DNA from: Halobacteriovoraceae bacterium
GTDB lineage: Bacteria; Bdellovibrionota; Bacteriovoracia; Bacteriovoracales; Bacteriovoracaceae
DNA: 64,000 bases
Direction: 5' to 3'
NCBI GenBank assembly: GCA_002713145.1
Contig: PAVS01000019.1
Coordinates: forward strand, 62,001 to 126,000
Below, in pieces: positions 9,148 to 18,635 of this stretch; the stretch's first letter is position 1, and each line of letters begins with the position of its first letter. A program made the translations under genes and the position numbers. The notes under the pieces are model-generated. The model ran no database searches. It was given only the letters and a program-made list of their open reading frames with translations, and was not told where the DNA came from.

Positions 9148-10038
9148 ATGGCCAAAAAATTTGCTGCGAGAGTTTCTAAGAAAAATCGTACTAAGAAAGA
9201 TATTTCAGCTCATCTTGATGAAAGAATCTTTCAACTTAATGATGAAAAACTATTACAAGGCGCTCAGCTTGATAAAATTCAGTTATCAAAAATAACGGTT
9301 AAAAAACAAGTTCGTACTAAATTTAATGATGACTCAATTGCGGAGTTAGCAGCAAATATTAAAGAAAATGGATTGATCCAACCTCTTGTCGTACACAGAG
9401 AAGAGGATAAATATGTCTTAATCTGTGGTGAGCGTCGTTTTAGAGCGATGAGCACAATAGATGATATGTTTGAGGCTCCCTGTTTTATCCTGGAAGATAA
9501 AACCGCAGAGGAATTGATGGCGATTCAATTCTCAGAGAACTCTGCACGTGAACAACTTCATTATATTGATCAAGCAGATTCAATTTTTGGTTACAAGAAA
9601 CTAACCGGTGCGAGTGAGAGAAAAATTCAAGCTGCACTGGGAATTTCTAAATCAGAAGTTCATCGTTGCCTGCTTATAGCGAAACTTCCTAAGTCAGTAA
9701 AAGAAGCAGCAAAAGTTCATAACACTGAAAAATATGTCTTATTAGAATGGGGAGCACTTGAGAAATCAAATTTAAAAGATAGTTTAAAGAAAAGAATTAT
9801 TGAAGGCTCACTCACTAAGAGATTACAACTTAAAAGAGCGATCAATGCAGCTGGAGGAGTGGTTAAAACGAAAACAAAAGCCCCTGCCAAAACTAAATCC
9901 TCAGCGAGAACAGCTTCTGCAAGCCTCTTTATGAAGGCCATGGCCGAAAAATCCAAGGATATGAATTTATCATCCGAAGAATTGGCCATGATAAAAAAAT
10001 TAATGGACGATACAAAAGAACTTTTAGAAGAGAATTAG
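9148..10038 (+). CDS. parB: ParB-family partition protein
   Basis: 296 residues; starts at ATG after a clear AAGGAG at 9133-9138. The N-terminal ParB/sulfiredoxin-like domain has the motif GERRFRA (about residues 94-100), which in ParB proteins binds CTP and is needed for spreading. A helix-turn-helix follows (about 155-180, KIQAALGISKSEVHRCL). The C-terminus is Lys/Ala-rich (about 230-260) before a short acidic dimerisation-like tail. It forms an operon with parA. No canonical parS is visible in the window, so its site may differ or lie elsewhere. Confidence 0.92.
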   Translation: MAKKFAARVSKKNRTKKDISAHLDERIFQLNDEKLLQGAQLDKIQLSKITVKKQVRTKFNDDSIAELAANIKENGLIQPLVVHREEDKYVLICGERRFRAMSTIDDMFEAPCFILEDKTAEELMAIQFSENSAREQLHYIDQADSIFGYKKLTGASERKIQAALGISKSEVHRCLLIAKLPKSVKEAAKVHNTEKYVLLEWGALEKSNLKDSLKKRIIEGSLTKRLQLKRAINAAGGVVKTKTKAPAKTKSSARTASASLFMKAMAEKSKDMNLSSEELAMIKKLMDDTKELLEEN

Positions 10039-10064
10039 TCTCGTAAAATTTTTTGAAAAAAAAT

Positions 10065-10089
10065 AAGCCCTCGAATGAGGGCTTTTTTT
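10065..10089. terminator. Bidirectional terminator between parB and lipoprotein gene
   Basis: Stem AAGCCCTC/GAGGGCTT with a GAAT loop, followed by seven T on the plus strand and a T-rich run on the minus strand. It lies between convergent parB and the first lipoprotein gene. Confidence 0.9.
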
Positions 10090-10108
10090 ATGGAATTTAG
10101 TTTTACGC

Positions 10109-10915
10109 TTAAAGTCCGAAAACTTTAGTCATTAATTGTGTCGCATGTTCTGGTGTAATACCATTAGCTTCAGCAGCTTGCTCAACTAAAGTATTCAAGC
10201 TTGAAGCATCATTTGATTGTACTGCTTCAATTCCTTGAGTGATAGAGAAGCCAAGAGCTTCAGTTGCAAAGGCATCTTGCTCACTAGCCGTCATCCCTTT
10301 TTTAGAAGCTTTTTTCCAGTGTGCTGTAAGTCTGGCTAGCTCTTTTCCTCTCTCAAGGCTAAGACCAAATTCTGAAGATAAAAACTTAGCTGACTTTTCC
10401 ACTTGAGCGACTTCAGCAATAGCAGCAACTTTTGCTAAATCTTTTGGAGTGGCAGCAATTTTTTCAAAGACGAGTCCAGAAGATCTGTCTCTATATCTCG
10501 TTGGTACCCATACATCTGTCCAGTAGTAACCGTAAATGGCGTATCCATCGTAGTCATAACCAATGATTCCATAACGATAGTCCGCTTGGTAGTGACCAGG
10601 TATAACGTCTAAGTCATAGAAGAATCTTCCAGAGTTTGCATTATAATAGTCAGCCGCATCGTTAGTGCTTGGATTATAGTTATCGATATTGATGGCATCA
10701 TAAGAATCATAAAGTGGATCATAAATAACAACAAAGTTACTTTCTAATGTACTCTTTTTGACTAATGTCACATCAAAGTCAGCGTCGAGGTTTAAATTCT
10801 GAACAAAAACTTCTGCAAGTTCATTGTGTGAGTAACCTGGAGCTCCATTCCCATTTCCGCCATTACAGCCGATGAGACCTAAGCATAGAGCAGATGCTAG
10901 TAGCAATTTTTTCAT
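10109..10915 (-). CDS. Lipoprotein, tandem paralogue A
   Basis: Start placed at the ATG at 10915, preceded by AAGGGGAAA like its paralogue; an upstream in-frame ATG adds 12 residues that break the signal peptide. MKKLLLASALCLGLIGC is a lipoprotein signal with lipobox LIGC, then a Gly/Asn linker. The middle (about residues 100-150) is rich in Tyr, Asp and Gly; the last ~125 residues are helical and nearly identical to paralogue B (ASKKGMTASEQDAFATEA). Probably exported to the outer membrane. I do not recognise the family. Confidence 0.8.
   Translation of the reverse strand: MKKLLLASALCLGLIGCNGGNGNGAPGYSHNELAEVFVQNLNLDADFDVTLVKKSTLESNFVVIYDPLYDSYDAINIDNYNPSTNDAADYYNANSGRFFYDLDVIPGHYQADYRYGIIGYDYDGYAIYGYYWTDVWVPTRYRDRSSGLVFEKIAATPKDLAKVAAIAEVAQVEKSAKFLSSEFGLSLERGKELARLTAHWKKASKKGMTASEQDAFATEALGFSITQGIEAVQSNDASSLNTLVEQAAEANGITPEHATQLMTKVFGL
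10251..10318. repeat. Direct repeat copy 1 (within lipoprotein A)
   Basis: This 68-base stretch matches 11223-11290 at 66 of 68 positions by direct comparison. It lies in the shared 3' half of the two lipoprotein genes and indicates recent duplication or gene conversion. Confidence 0.85.
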
Positions 10916-11028
10916 TATATTTCCCCTTGTTAATGAAAATTCGTCAAACAATTTGTGCTATTGCTATAAAAAAAATCAAAGTTCGAAAATGCAAGGTAGG
11001 TATGGAGTGAAAAAATTACAGAGAAAAT

Positions 11029-11060
11029 AGGAAAAGCCCGGTTGCCCGGGCTTTTTATTT
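11029..11060 (-). terminator. Terminator after lipoprotein B
   Basis: Stem AAAGCCCGG/CCGGGCTTT (11033-11054) with a TTGC loop and T-rich sequence on both sides, just downstream of paralogue B on the minus strand. It separates the two paralogues into independent units. Confidence 0.85.
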
Positions 11061-11080
11061 TGAAATTTTAATTATTGATT

Positions 11081-11920
11081 TTACATACCAAAGAGTTTTG
11101 TCATAAGTGCGCCTGCATGCTCCGGAGTAATTCCGTTGGTATCAGCAGCTTGCTCAACTAGATCATTTAAGCTCGTTGCGTCTGCGCTTTGAACTGCTTG
11201 AATCCCTTGAGTGATTGAAAAACCAAGAGCTTCAGTTGCAAAGGCATCTTGCTCGCTAGCAGTCATCCCTTTTTTAGAAGCTTTTTTCCAATGAGCCGTG
11301 AGTCTTGCTAATTGCTTACTTCTATCTAAGCTTAATCCAAATTCAGAAGATAAGAACTTAGCAGACTTTTCAACTTGAGCCACTTCTTTAAGCGCCGCAA
11401 TCTTTGCTAAGTCTTTTGAACTCGCCGCTGTTTTCTCAAACAATAGATTCGTGTATGGGTCTAAGTAGCGCGTAGGAATCCATCTGCTTTTTTCTTCATA
11501 GTATCCACCTTCGTAACAATCACAAAATGAATCATATGTTTCAGGCACCCACTCATCATAATATTCATAGTGACCAGGTTTTTTAATTAAGTCGTAATAG
11601 AAACGAGCTGAATTATTATTATAATACTCTTCTGCTGAATCTACCCCTGGAGTAAAAGAGCTGATATTAACGGCGTCATAAGTTCCATAAGTAGCATCAT
11701 AAATGACGATAAAATCATATTGAAGTGTAGAGCTTTTAACTAATGACACTTCAAATTCTGCACTAAGGTTAAGATTATTCACAAAGAGTTCTGCTAATTC
11801 ATTATGACTATACTCTACTGTAGTGCCATTTGGATTGGTGACAGTGGAACCGCTTCCATTTCCGCCGTTACAAGCGACCAGAGTTAAGCTTAAAACCGTG
11901 GCTAAAAATACTTTTTTCAT
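11081..11920 (-). CDS. Lipoprotein, tandem paralogue B
   Basis: 279 residues starting MKKVFLATVLSLTLVAC, a lipoprotein signal with lipobox LVAC, followed by a GNGSGS linker. It aligns with paralogue A along its length, but the middle carries a longer Tyr/Glu-rich insertion with a Cys pair (SFCDCYEGG) and two similar WVPETY / WIPTRY segments. The C-terminal ~125 residues are almost identical to A. AAGGGGAAAA precedes the ATG. Constant tail plus diverged middle suggests an exposed variable face. Function unknown. Confidence 0.8.
   Translation of the reverse strand: MKKVFLATVLSLTLVACNGGNGSGSTVTNPNGTTVEYSHNELAELFVNNLNLSAEFEVSLVKSSTLQYDFIVIYDATYGTYDAVNISSFTPGVDSAEEYYNNNSARFYYDLIKKPGHYEYYDEWVPETYDSFCDCYEGGYYEEKSRWIPTRYLDPYTNLLFEKTAASSKDLAKIAALKEVAQVEKSAKFLSSEFGLSLDRSKQLARLTAHWKKASKKGMTASEQDAFATEALGFSITQGIQAVQSADATSLNDLVEQAADTNGITPEHAGALMTKLFGM
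11223..11290. repeat. Direct repeat copy 2 (within lipoprotein B)
   Basis: Partner of 10251-10318, differing at two bases. Confidence 0.85.
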
Positions 11921-12288
11921 TTTCTTTTCCCCTTTTGAAAATGTTCTTAAATAAGTTTGTATATAAAAAAGCCCAAGAGCTTTTTGTTCTTGTTGTTTAT
12001 TCTCAAAAATCCGTTTGTGAGATAACTCTAAATAAGCAATAGTCGTGCCAAGTTAAACAAACGCTCTACATTAAAAAAGTTTATAGGTTAAATAACTGAT
12101 ATTACTTGCTTGTTGCGGAGCACCTAAGTCTTTGAAATTAAAGAATTTTCTCTGGCATTTTGTCACCACATTCATAAGAAGTGCCAGTCTGCCAAAGCTA
12201 TTGGTGCAAAAATGTATTTTTTACCCTTTCTCTGAGCTTTGCTATTTTGCAGCAATGCGTTGTGCTATAAGGATGGTTTAGGTTATCT
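11921..12288. other. Intergenic region between divergent lipoprotein B and exported-protein genes
   Basis: 368 bases without a supportable gene. It must hold the promoters of both flanking genes. TATAAG preceded by TG at 12263-12271 resembles an extended -10 but is very close to the ATG at 12289, so I do not assign it. A weak AAAGC/GCTTT hairpin lies near 11966-11985. Confidence 0.5.
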
Positions 12289-15200
12289 ATGATGAAAAAG
12301 ACGTTGAAAATTATATTGATCACTTGCGTTTTAGTGAGCTCAGCCTGGGCCGAGGTGATTAATATTCCTTTGCAGTACACGGCTAACCCAGCAAAAGATT
12401 TATCCGAAAACAACCAAGTTCTGAGTGTTCTTAATGTAAAAAATCGTGCTGCTCGTGGTGAAGATATCTCCCTGCTTGACCCCATTGAGAGTGATATTTG
12501 GAGTAACCAAATAGGGCAGAGTCTCCAAGATTCTCTTGATGAGTTGCATATCAAAACCCATCACGTGCATGAATATGTGGATAAGGTTATCAGCACCATT
12601 GGATCCTTTCGCTTTATCATAAGAGAGCAAGAGGGGAGTAAAAGAAATTTTAATATTTGGCTTGGGAATAATAGTCGTGCCATTTTGCTTAGAAAAAATT
12701 TATTGCGCAAACTTGGTTATAAGATTCCTAAAATTCAACATCTGCAAAATCTTAAAATTCAATTTAGAGGCAAAAAATCTCTTGAGATTTTTATCGAAGA
12801 ACTTGAGAACGCCACCTTTGCCAACAGTCAAAGATGGGAAGTTTCTCGTGATAACGACCGCTATGTTTTGACTTTGCAAGATGTTCTCGCTTTTGAGCCC
12901 AATGCACCTATCTATAATTTGGCCCAAGGGGAAATGGTTGCTGATATTATTCAACATAGACGAGTGATGAATGCACTGGCCATCTTCTATGCTGTGGCCG
13001 ATCTCAGAGAGAGTGTGGATGGATTCCCTTGGAGTGTGGGAAAGGTTGATAATAAACTGCTCACTTTTGATTTTTCTTCTGCCGACGCTTTTAGCACCAC
13101 TTATCATGATGCCAAATGGGCTGTGAGAAGACTGGCCCAATTAAGCGAAAGTGATATTTTTAATATCACCGCACTTATGAAGCTTCCAGATTCGGTTGAA
13201 ATCTTAATGGCCGAGAAAATAAAATCACGAATCAACTCCTTAGTGCGAATCTTTTTTCCCAATCAAAAAGAGCTACCCGTGCATTATGAAGTGAGCGATA
13301 ACTCCGGTGAATTATACCGAGGACGTTTGACTCAAGACGCCTGGCCTGGTCATGCGGCTCGCTATTCATTTGATGACACGGAGTCACCTCTTTCTCGGGA
13401 TGAGATGGCCGCTTATTTTCGCTCTAAAGTTTATTCTGGCGTCATAGAAAATTTAGTGGGAATAGTGAATAGTAATTTACTCTATTCTACAGATATCCAA
13501 AAAGCTGCCATTGAAAAAGCTGTCGATGCTCAAAGAAAACAATTCTTAGATCTCCTTGAGACAGGTGAATTCAAAAAAATACCTTTTTCTGCTTGGATTA
13601 TTCCCACCGCCAAAGGACATATCTCCGCATCTAGAGATATCGTGACCGGTTCTTATTTAGGGACAGATAATCTCATTCAAGTTGCTGACTCTCTCGAGTT
13701 TATAGGTGAAGTGGGAGCCTTTGTAGGAACTTTGGGCTTGCCTTCTAAGTATCAGGCCTACGCTGGAGCCAGTGCTAGGTTTTCGCGCTCTTATACCCAC
13801 GTTAAATCTATAAACAGTATTAAAAGTGCGCTTAAAGAGCCTTATCGAAACATCATTGTTCCTGCGGTTAAAAGAAAGAAAGCTAAAAATATTATCCAGA
13901 TGATCACCGATATTCGCTCAGAAGATTTTCAAAATCTAGCAGATGAAGAGCGTGAAAAAGAATTAGGTGAAATCTTTAAAGAGTTTGATCGTGTGATGGA
14001 AGTGGGGGATTCTCTTATCATTTCCAATAACCTGATCTTTGCTGGAAGTGTGACGGGGGGTATGCAAATTCCAGTGGGACCTCTCGAAGCGGAAGCTTTG
14101 GTAAACTTTAATATGCGCAAGCTTAATATTTGGCGCTTACATATTTTAAGAGCAAGTGATTCAACCTTTCAAATCTATAAAAGTAAGGCCAATAGTTTGG
14201 GACGTGGAATCGGAATTTCTCTTAAGGCCTATGTTCCCATTATCAATCTCAATTGGGATAAACAAAGTGGAAAAGTAAAAACTCAGTTTAATACTATTAA
14301 TTTTGAAAAAGATCAGACCAATAGTGAGCTGGAAAGAAAATTACTGCAACTCAGACAGATATTTGTTTCTAATTCAGTTGAACTCTTACAAGTTGATCAG
14401 AGCCCCTATGTGATTGAGCATAATTTTGTTGAGAAATCCTCAGACAGTGGTTTTTTTACCAGACAAAAAAAGAGTGTGAAATTAATCGATCAGATGAAAA
14501 TCACCCATCCGGATATGTACACGGCTGAACTCTACGTGCGCAATGTTGTGAAACTGAGTGGACGAAACTATATGCAAGTGGCCTATGACACCCTTAATGC
14601 GATTTTAGATGATATTATAGATGCAGAAGATTTATCCATCTCCAATACAGAAAGTGGAAATCCTGGGGACAGCTTTTATGGTGAGTCATTCTCAAGATCA
14701 GTTATGAGTGAGATACCTTTTAATCACGAAGCTTCTGAAATTCCTTTTGAAGACTATGTGCAAGTGAAGTCTCAATGGAAGGGGTGGAAGGCAAATCGTG
14801 GCAAGCTATTAGAGATCAAAGAAGAAATTCAAAAAAAATACGGTCAAGATATATTTAATGATGAGCTTTTCTATGACACACAAGAAATTCAACTCTACAC
14901 CGTTGATATCGTTTTAAGTTTATACCACAGCGGTATCAATCATATGATTAATTATAATCACGATGAATTTGTCTCTTTGTTGGAGAAATATCTGGTCCTT
15001 CCATGGCCTGAACATCGCAGTCATTTTAGACGTCTTGGCTATCGTACCGTGAATGTTTATGAGCGTAAGAAAAAAAGACTTATTCGTAAACTTCGCAAAG
15101 CCCATGAGAGGCTTCAAAGAGAGGGACAGTTTGTTCTCTCACCTAAGCAAAAGTCCATTGATATCACACAAATCATAGACTCTTTGGATGCGATGGTTCC

Positions 15201-15429
15201 ACGATCAATCTTTGAACATATTGTGGGGGGAGATAAAAACTTTTATCTCAAAGGCAGCATTAATGGTTTTAGAGGGGGAACAGAAAATGGAGAAGAATCC
15301 ATCATCTCTCACTCTATTGGTGAATTTGGAAGTGATTTTCCTGCGGGGATTCTTGATACACTCAGATCAGCAATCAAAATATCCAGAGGTGAACTTGGCG
15401 CCTATTGGTTCCTAAGGAGGCTGCAGTAA
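12289..15429 (+). CDS. Large exported protein of unknown function
   Basis: 1046 residues beginning MMKKTLKIILITCVLVSSAWA, a clear signal peptide with cleavage after AWA. No further membrane segments are obvious. Residues about 480-680 are rich in Gly and alternating hydrophobic residues (IGEVGAFVGTLGLPSKYQAY; VTGGMQIPVGPLEAEA), which may be beta structure; the C-terminal third is helical and charged with a basic patch (ERKKKRLIRKLRKAHERL). I recognise no family. The stop TAA overlaps the ATG of the S8 protease gene (TAATG), so both are made together and probably exported together; the partner could be a substrate, inhibitor or chaperone of the protease. Confidence 0.75.
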   Translation: MMKKTLKIILITCVLVSSAWAEVINIPLQYTANPAKDLSENNQVLSVLNVKNRAARGEDISLLDPIESDIWSNQIGQSLQDSLDELHIKTHHVHEYVDKVISTIGSFRFIIREQEGSKRNFNIWLGNNSRAILLRKNLLRKLGYKIPKIQHLQNLKIQFRGKKSLEIFIEELENATFANSQRWEVSRDNDRYVLTLQDVLAFEPNAPIYNLAQGEMVADIIQHRRVMNALAIFYAVADLRESVDGFPWSVGKVDNKLLTFDFSSADAFSTTYHDAKWAVRRLAQLSESDIFNITALMKLPDSVEILMAEKIKSRINSLVRIFFPNQKELPVHYEVSDNSGELYRGRLTQDAWPGHAARYSFDDTESPLSRDEMAAYFRSKVYSGVIENLVGIVNSNLLYSTDIQKAAIEKAVDAQRKQFLDLLETGEFKKIPFSAWIIPTAKGHISASRDIVTGSYLGTDNLIQVADSLEFIGEVGAFVGTLGLPSKYQAYAGASARFSRSYTHVKSINSIKSALKEPYRNIIVPAVKRKKAKNIIQMITDIRSEDFQNLADEEREKELGEIFKEFDRVMEVGDSLIISNNLIFAGSVTGGMQIPVGPLEAEALVNFNMRKLNIWRLHILRASDSTFQIYKSKANSLGRGIGISLKAYVPIINLNWDKQSGKVKTQFNTINFEKDQTNSELERKLLQLRQIFVSNSVELLQVDQSPYVIEHNFVEKSSDSGFFTRQKKSVKLIDQMKITHPDMYTAELYVRNVVKLSGRNYMQVAYDTLNAILDDIIDAEDLSISNTESGNPGDSFYGESFSRSVMSEIPFNHEASEIPFEDYVQVKSQWKGWKANRGKLLEIKEEIQKKYGQDIFNDELFYDTQEIQLYTVDIVLSLYHSGINHMINYNHDEFVSLLEKYLVLPWPEHRSHFRRLGYRTVNVYERKKKRLIRKLRKAHERLQREGQFVLSPKQKSIDITQIIDSLDAMVPRSIFEHIVGGDKNFYLKGSINGFRGGTENGEESIISHSIGEFGSDFPAGILDTLRSAIKISRGELGAYWFLRRLQ

Positions 15430-18400
15430 TGAAGGCCTTATGGATCATGGTATTTTGTTTTTCTGCTTGGGCAGATGTGAGCACCTATATCATCAAAGCG
15501 AAAGATGCCAAAAGTTTTGAGCACTTGCTCAAGCAAAAGTCCATCACTCGCTTTACCTCTTATAAGTCTTCTTATTTTTCAAGCCTATTAAGCTTTCAAG
15601 GAAATATAAAAGATATAGATCCAAAGCTTATCAGTCATTATGAAGAGATCTCTGAAGTAAGCTCTCAATCCATTACACCTGCGGATATAGTGACCGCTAA
15701 GACAACTGATCCATACTACACGTATCAATGGGGATTGGATTACCAGGATCAAAAAGTCTTTAATGAACTGACTGATATTCAAAATATTCTGATTCCAGGG
15801 GCAAAGCAATTTGATATTGGCTATCCTAAAGAGACTCCTCTTCTTAAAAAGAATGCATTGGTTGCCGTTATCGATACAGGCGTTGATTATAATCATCCTG
15901 ATTTAAAAGAAGCGATTTATAAAAATGAAGTGGAATGTATCAATGGTGAGATCCCCTTTAATCCAGATAGAAGTTTAGATGACAATATCTACCCTGGGGA
16001 TTGTAAGGGATGGGATTTTACCGGAAGAAAAGAATTAGGGACCAATAGACCTGAGGATTATGTGGGCCATGGAACTCATATTGCCGGTATTATTGCTGCG
16101 ACCAGAGACAATCAGATGGGAGTTGCAGGGTTATCTAATCAAATAAAAATTCTGCCTATTAAAGTTCTCTCTCAATCAAGCGAAGACTCGCAAGCGATAG
16201 GAACCAGCGATAGATTATCTAAAGCGATACTCTATGCGGTGCAAATGGAAGTGGATGTTATTAATTTGAGTCTAGGCTGGCCTTTATCATTTGATAAAGA
16301 ACATCTCAAAGAAGCAGTTAAAGAAGCTGTCAATAAAGGTGTGATTGTCATTGCGGCTGCGGGAAATAATGATCATGGTGAACCTATCATGCCTTGTGCT
16401 TATGAGGGTGTTATCTGCGTCGGAGCTACAGATCCGAATGGTGAGATTTCTGACTTTTCAAATTACGGAGCCCATGTGGATATATTGGCCCCTGGAAATA
16501 ATATTCTCAGCACTTATCCCACAGCGATCACTCCTTTGTTTTTTGATGTGAATGGTTATGAAAATAAATCGGGAACCTCTCAAGCAGCTCCTTATGTTTC
16601 GGCTCTTGCAGCTATGATTAAGGCCCATGAACCTGAGCTTGATGCTGATGATGTTAAAGCCAAACTTTTCACCAGTGCTAAAAAGTTAGTTGATCAAAGA
16701 AAATTTGTAAAAAAAGGAATTATTAATATTGAGAAAGCTCTGACTTCTCAAGCTAAAATTCTTATGCCTAGGCTTAAAGGATTTGGGCGAGTCAAAGTCA
16801 ATCCTGAGACACGCAATTTTAATTTTGACCTGCAGTTCGATGATTTTAATACCCAACCTGGTTTAGCAAAAATTATTCTTGAAGCCTCTGGGGATATTCA
16901 ATTAGATAAAAGAGTGTTTTACGTTAAAGGCAAACAAAGAGTTTCCATCAAAGGAAGCATTGCTAAGCTCGACCTCAATTATAAACAAGATTTTACTTTA
17001 AAGGTGACCTTAAATAAAAAGAGGGAAATCTATAAATTTCAAAAATCATTTTATGTCGAACTTGATGAATTGGCAGAGGCTCGGAGTGTTTCCGTTCAAG
17101 GTTTGCCTCCAGCACAATTGCCGAAGCTGGCCACCCTTCATTACCATCACTTTCCATTTGATAAACCTTTTTATTATGTGGCCCATAAGCAAACTAATTC
17201 TACCGTCTTAAGTATCCTAACTGAGCAACAAGATAAGATTTCTCCCTTGGGGACAACGATGCTCAAAGATGCTAGCTCGGTGCTCTCTATTCACCGCATA
17301 GATGCAAACTTTGATGGTGTTGCAGATTTTATAGTGCGCTATATTGAGACAAAAAAAGTAAATGGAGAGGATGAGCAAAAAATTGTTTTTGCCTATTTCA
17401 ATGAAAAACTGCGACCTCTTTTTACCCAAAAAGATACCACTGGGGATAGAGTTAAATTGATAAACCACTCTGTATTTAAATTAAAATTTGAAGGAGTTAT
17501 TCTTCAAGATCTAGATAATTTTGCGTGGTCTAAGCAGCGTTTAGAAGGACATGGCGAAATTTCAGTTCCGGTTTATTTGGGCTTTGCCGATCAGCCTGCT
17601 GCAGATCAAAACCCAAATCCTTTTTCTCAACTGAGAAGAAGAGCTTTTTCCAGTAAGATATATTTTTACGAGCCAGTTATTGATGAAGATAATGAAGGGG
17701 TGTTGGTTACCAGAACTCTTAACACGAATAGATTTGTTGATGAAGTTAAAAAACAAATCAAATTCAAGCCCTTTGAACGAATTTTTTTACTTAAGTTTGA
17801 GGCTCAATCTCTTACAGATATTTCCGAAGGTCGTTTTAGTCTTCTTGTTTCAAAAGAAAGTATGAAAAGACCTGCAAGCAATCATATTCTAAAATTTCAT
17901 CAACTGAATGATCAATCGTGGGAGATAGAAAATCTAGCGGAATCAAAACTTATGCTCTCTCAGTTTATGATCGAACGGGGTTTTGACTTAGATCAAGATA
18001 ACCTGCTTCCCATGCAAACAAATCAAAAACTCGTTGGATATGAAAAATCGACCAGACTGAGTTGGGAAGAGTTTTCCATAACTGATCAACTAAATTACGT
18101 AGAGATCATACAAAAAGATCAACACGACTCTCTAGAGTTACCTATTAAAACCTATTTTGCTAAGGATGGGACATTTAGGTTTTTTATGACTCCGAGTCGA
18201 ATATTTATGCATAAAACCACGAAGGACAATGCTATTAAAACGGAAACTTTTCCTATTCACGTCTCAAGTTTTCTACCTGGGGTGCTCTTTAGAGAACAAC
18301 ATTATCCTATTGCCATTCAAACGGATTTAAAAAATAAGCCGGCCCTCTACGTTGATGCCACTCAGGTGGCGAGCCGAAATGTATATGTTATTACTTTGGA

Positions 18401-18566
18401 TGATCAAGATAAGCTTTATGCTCCCCTGAAATATAATATTAATATTCCAGAAAAATGTCGTGCCCTCAATCCCCATGTCATTGGTAATACCCGGTACGAC
18501 TATACCGTGCAGTGCTTTGATGATGCAGGAATAAGTAAGCTCATTTATCTCCCCTTATCAGAGTAA
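15429..18566 (+). CDS. Secreted S8 (subtilisin-like) serine protease with long C-terminal extension
   Basis: Start set at the ATG at 15429, eight bases after a perfect AAGGAGG (15414-15420); an in-frame TTG at 15405 would spoil the signal peptide MKALWIMVFCFSAWA. The peptidase domain spans roughly residues 135-445 with the full triad: Asp149 (VIDTGVDYNHPDL), His214 (GHGTHIAG) and Ser384 (SGTSQAAPYV). Residues ~20-120 are probably a propeptide. The remaining ~600 residues are of unknown type; around residues 622-634 DANFDGVADFIVRY resembles an FG-GAP/calcium-loop segment. Probably degrades proteins in the periplasm, at the surface or in surroundings; a role in prey digestion is only a guess. 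Confidence 0.93.
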   Translation: MKALWIMVFCFSAWADVSTYIIKAKDAKSFEHLLKQKSITRFTSYKSSYFSSLLSFQGNIKDIDPKLISHYEEISEVSSQSITPADIVTAKTTDPYYTYQWGLDYQDQKVFNELTDIQNILIPGAKQFDIGYPKETPLLKKNALVAVIDTGVDYNHPDLKEAIYKNEVECINGEIPFNPDRSLDDNIYPGDCKGWDFTGRKELGTNRPEDYVGHGTHIAGIIAATRDNQMGVAGLSNQIKILPIKVLSQSSEDSQAIGTSDRLSKAILYAVQMEVDVINLSLGWPLSFDKEHLKEAVKEAVNKGVIVIAAAGNNDHGEPIMPCAYEGVICVGATDPNGEISDFSNYGAHVDILAPGNNILSTYPTAITPLFFDVNGYENKSGTSQAAPYVSALAAMIKAHEPELDADDVKAKLFTSAKKLVDQRKFVKKGIINIEKALTSQAKILMPRLKGFGRVKVNPETRNFNFDLQFDDFNTQPGLAKIILEASGDIQLDKRVFYVKGKQRVSIKGSIAKLDLNYKQDFTLKVTLNKKREIYKFQKSFYVELDELAEARSVSVQGLPPAQLPKLATLHYHHFPFDKPFYYVAHKQTNSTVLSILTEQQDKISPLGTTMLKDASSVLSIHRIDANFDGVADFIVRYIETKKVNGEDEQKIVFAYFNEKLRPLFTQKDTTGDRVKLINHSVFKLKFEGVILQDLDNFAWSKQRLEGHGEISVPVYLGFADQPAADQNPNPFSQLRRRAFSSKIYFYEPVIDEDNEGVLVTRTLNTNRFVDEVKKQIKFKPFERIFLLKFEAQSLTDISEGRFSLLVSKESMKRPASNHILKFHQLNDQSWEIENLAESKLMLSQFMIERGFDLDQDNLLPMQTNQKLVGYEKSTRLSWEEFSITDQLNYVEIIQKDQHDSLELPIKTYFAKDGTFRFFMTPSRIFMHKTTKDNAIKTETFPIHVSSFLPGVLFREQHYPIAIQTDLKNKPALYVDATQVASRNVYVITLDDQDKLYAPLKYNINIPEKCRALNPHVIGNTRYDYTVQCFDDAGISKLIYLPLSE

Positions 18567-18635
18567 CGAACTTGGTTTTTTAGGACAAACTTACCCCCGT
18601 TTAGCTGAGAGTGAGTTTAAGCTAAAATAGAGGGG

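Noticed and set aside
9717-9989. Minus-strand frame inside parB
   Set aside because: Shadow of the Lys/Ala-rich tail of parB.
8100-10100. Canonical parS (TGTTNCACGTGNAACA)
   Set aside because: No copy seen near parAB; the palindrome at 8178-8210 lacks the CACGTG core.
12263-12271. Extended -10 element before the 1046-residue gene
   Set aside because: It would leave a UTR of only about 10 bases and has no supporting -35.
12198-12630. Minus-strand frames overlapping the start of the 1046-residue protein
   Set aside because: Opposite a gene with a clear signal peptide; no SD.
15405-15428. TTG start for the S8 protease
   Set aside because: The ATG at 15429 has an ideal SD and starts directly with the signal peptide.
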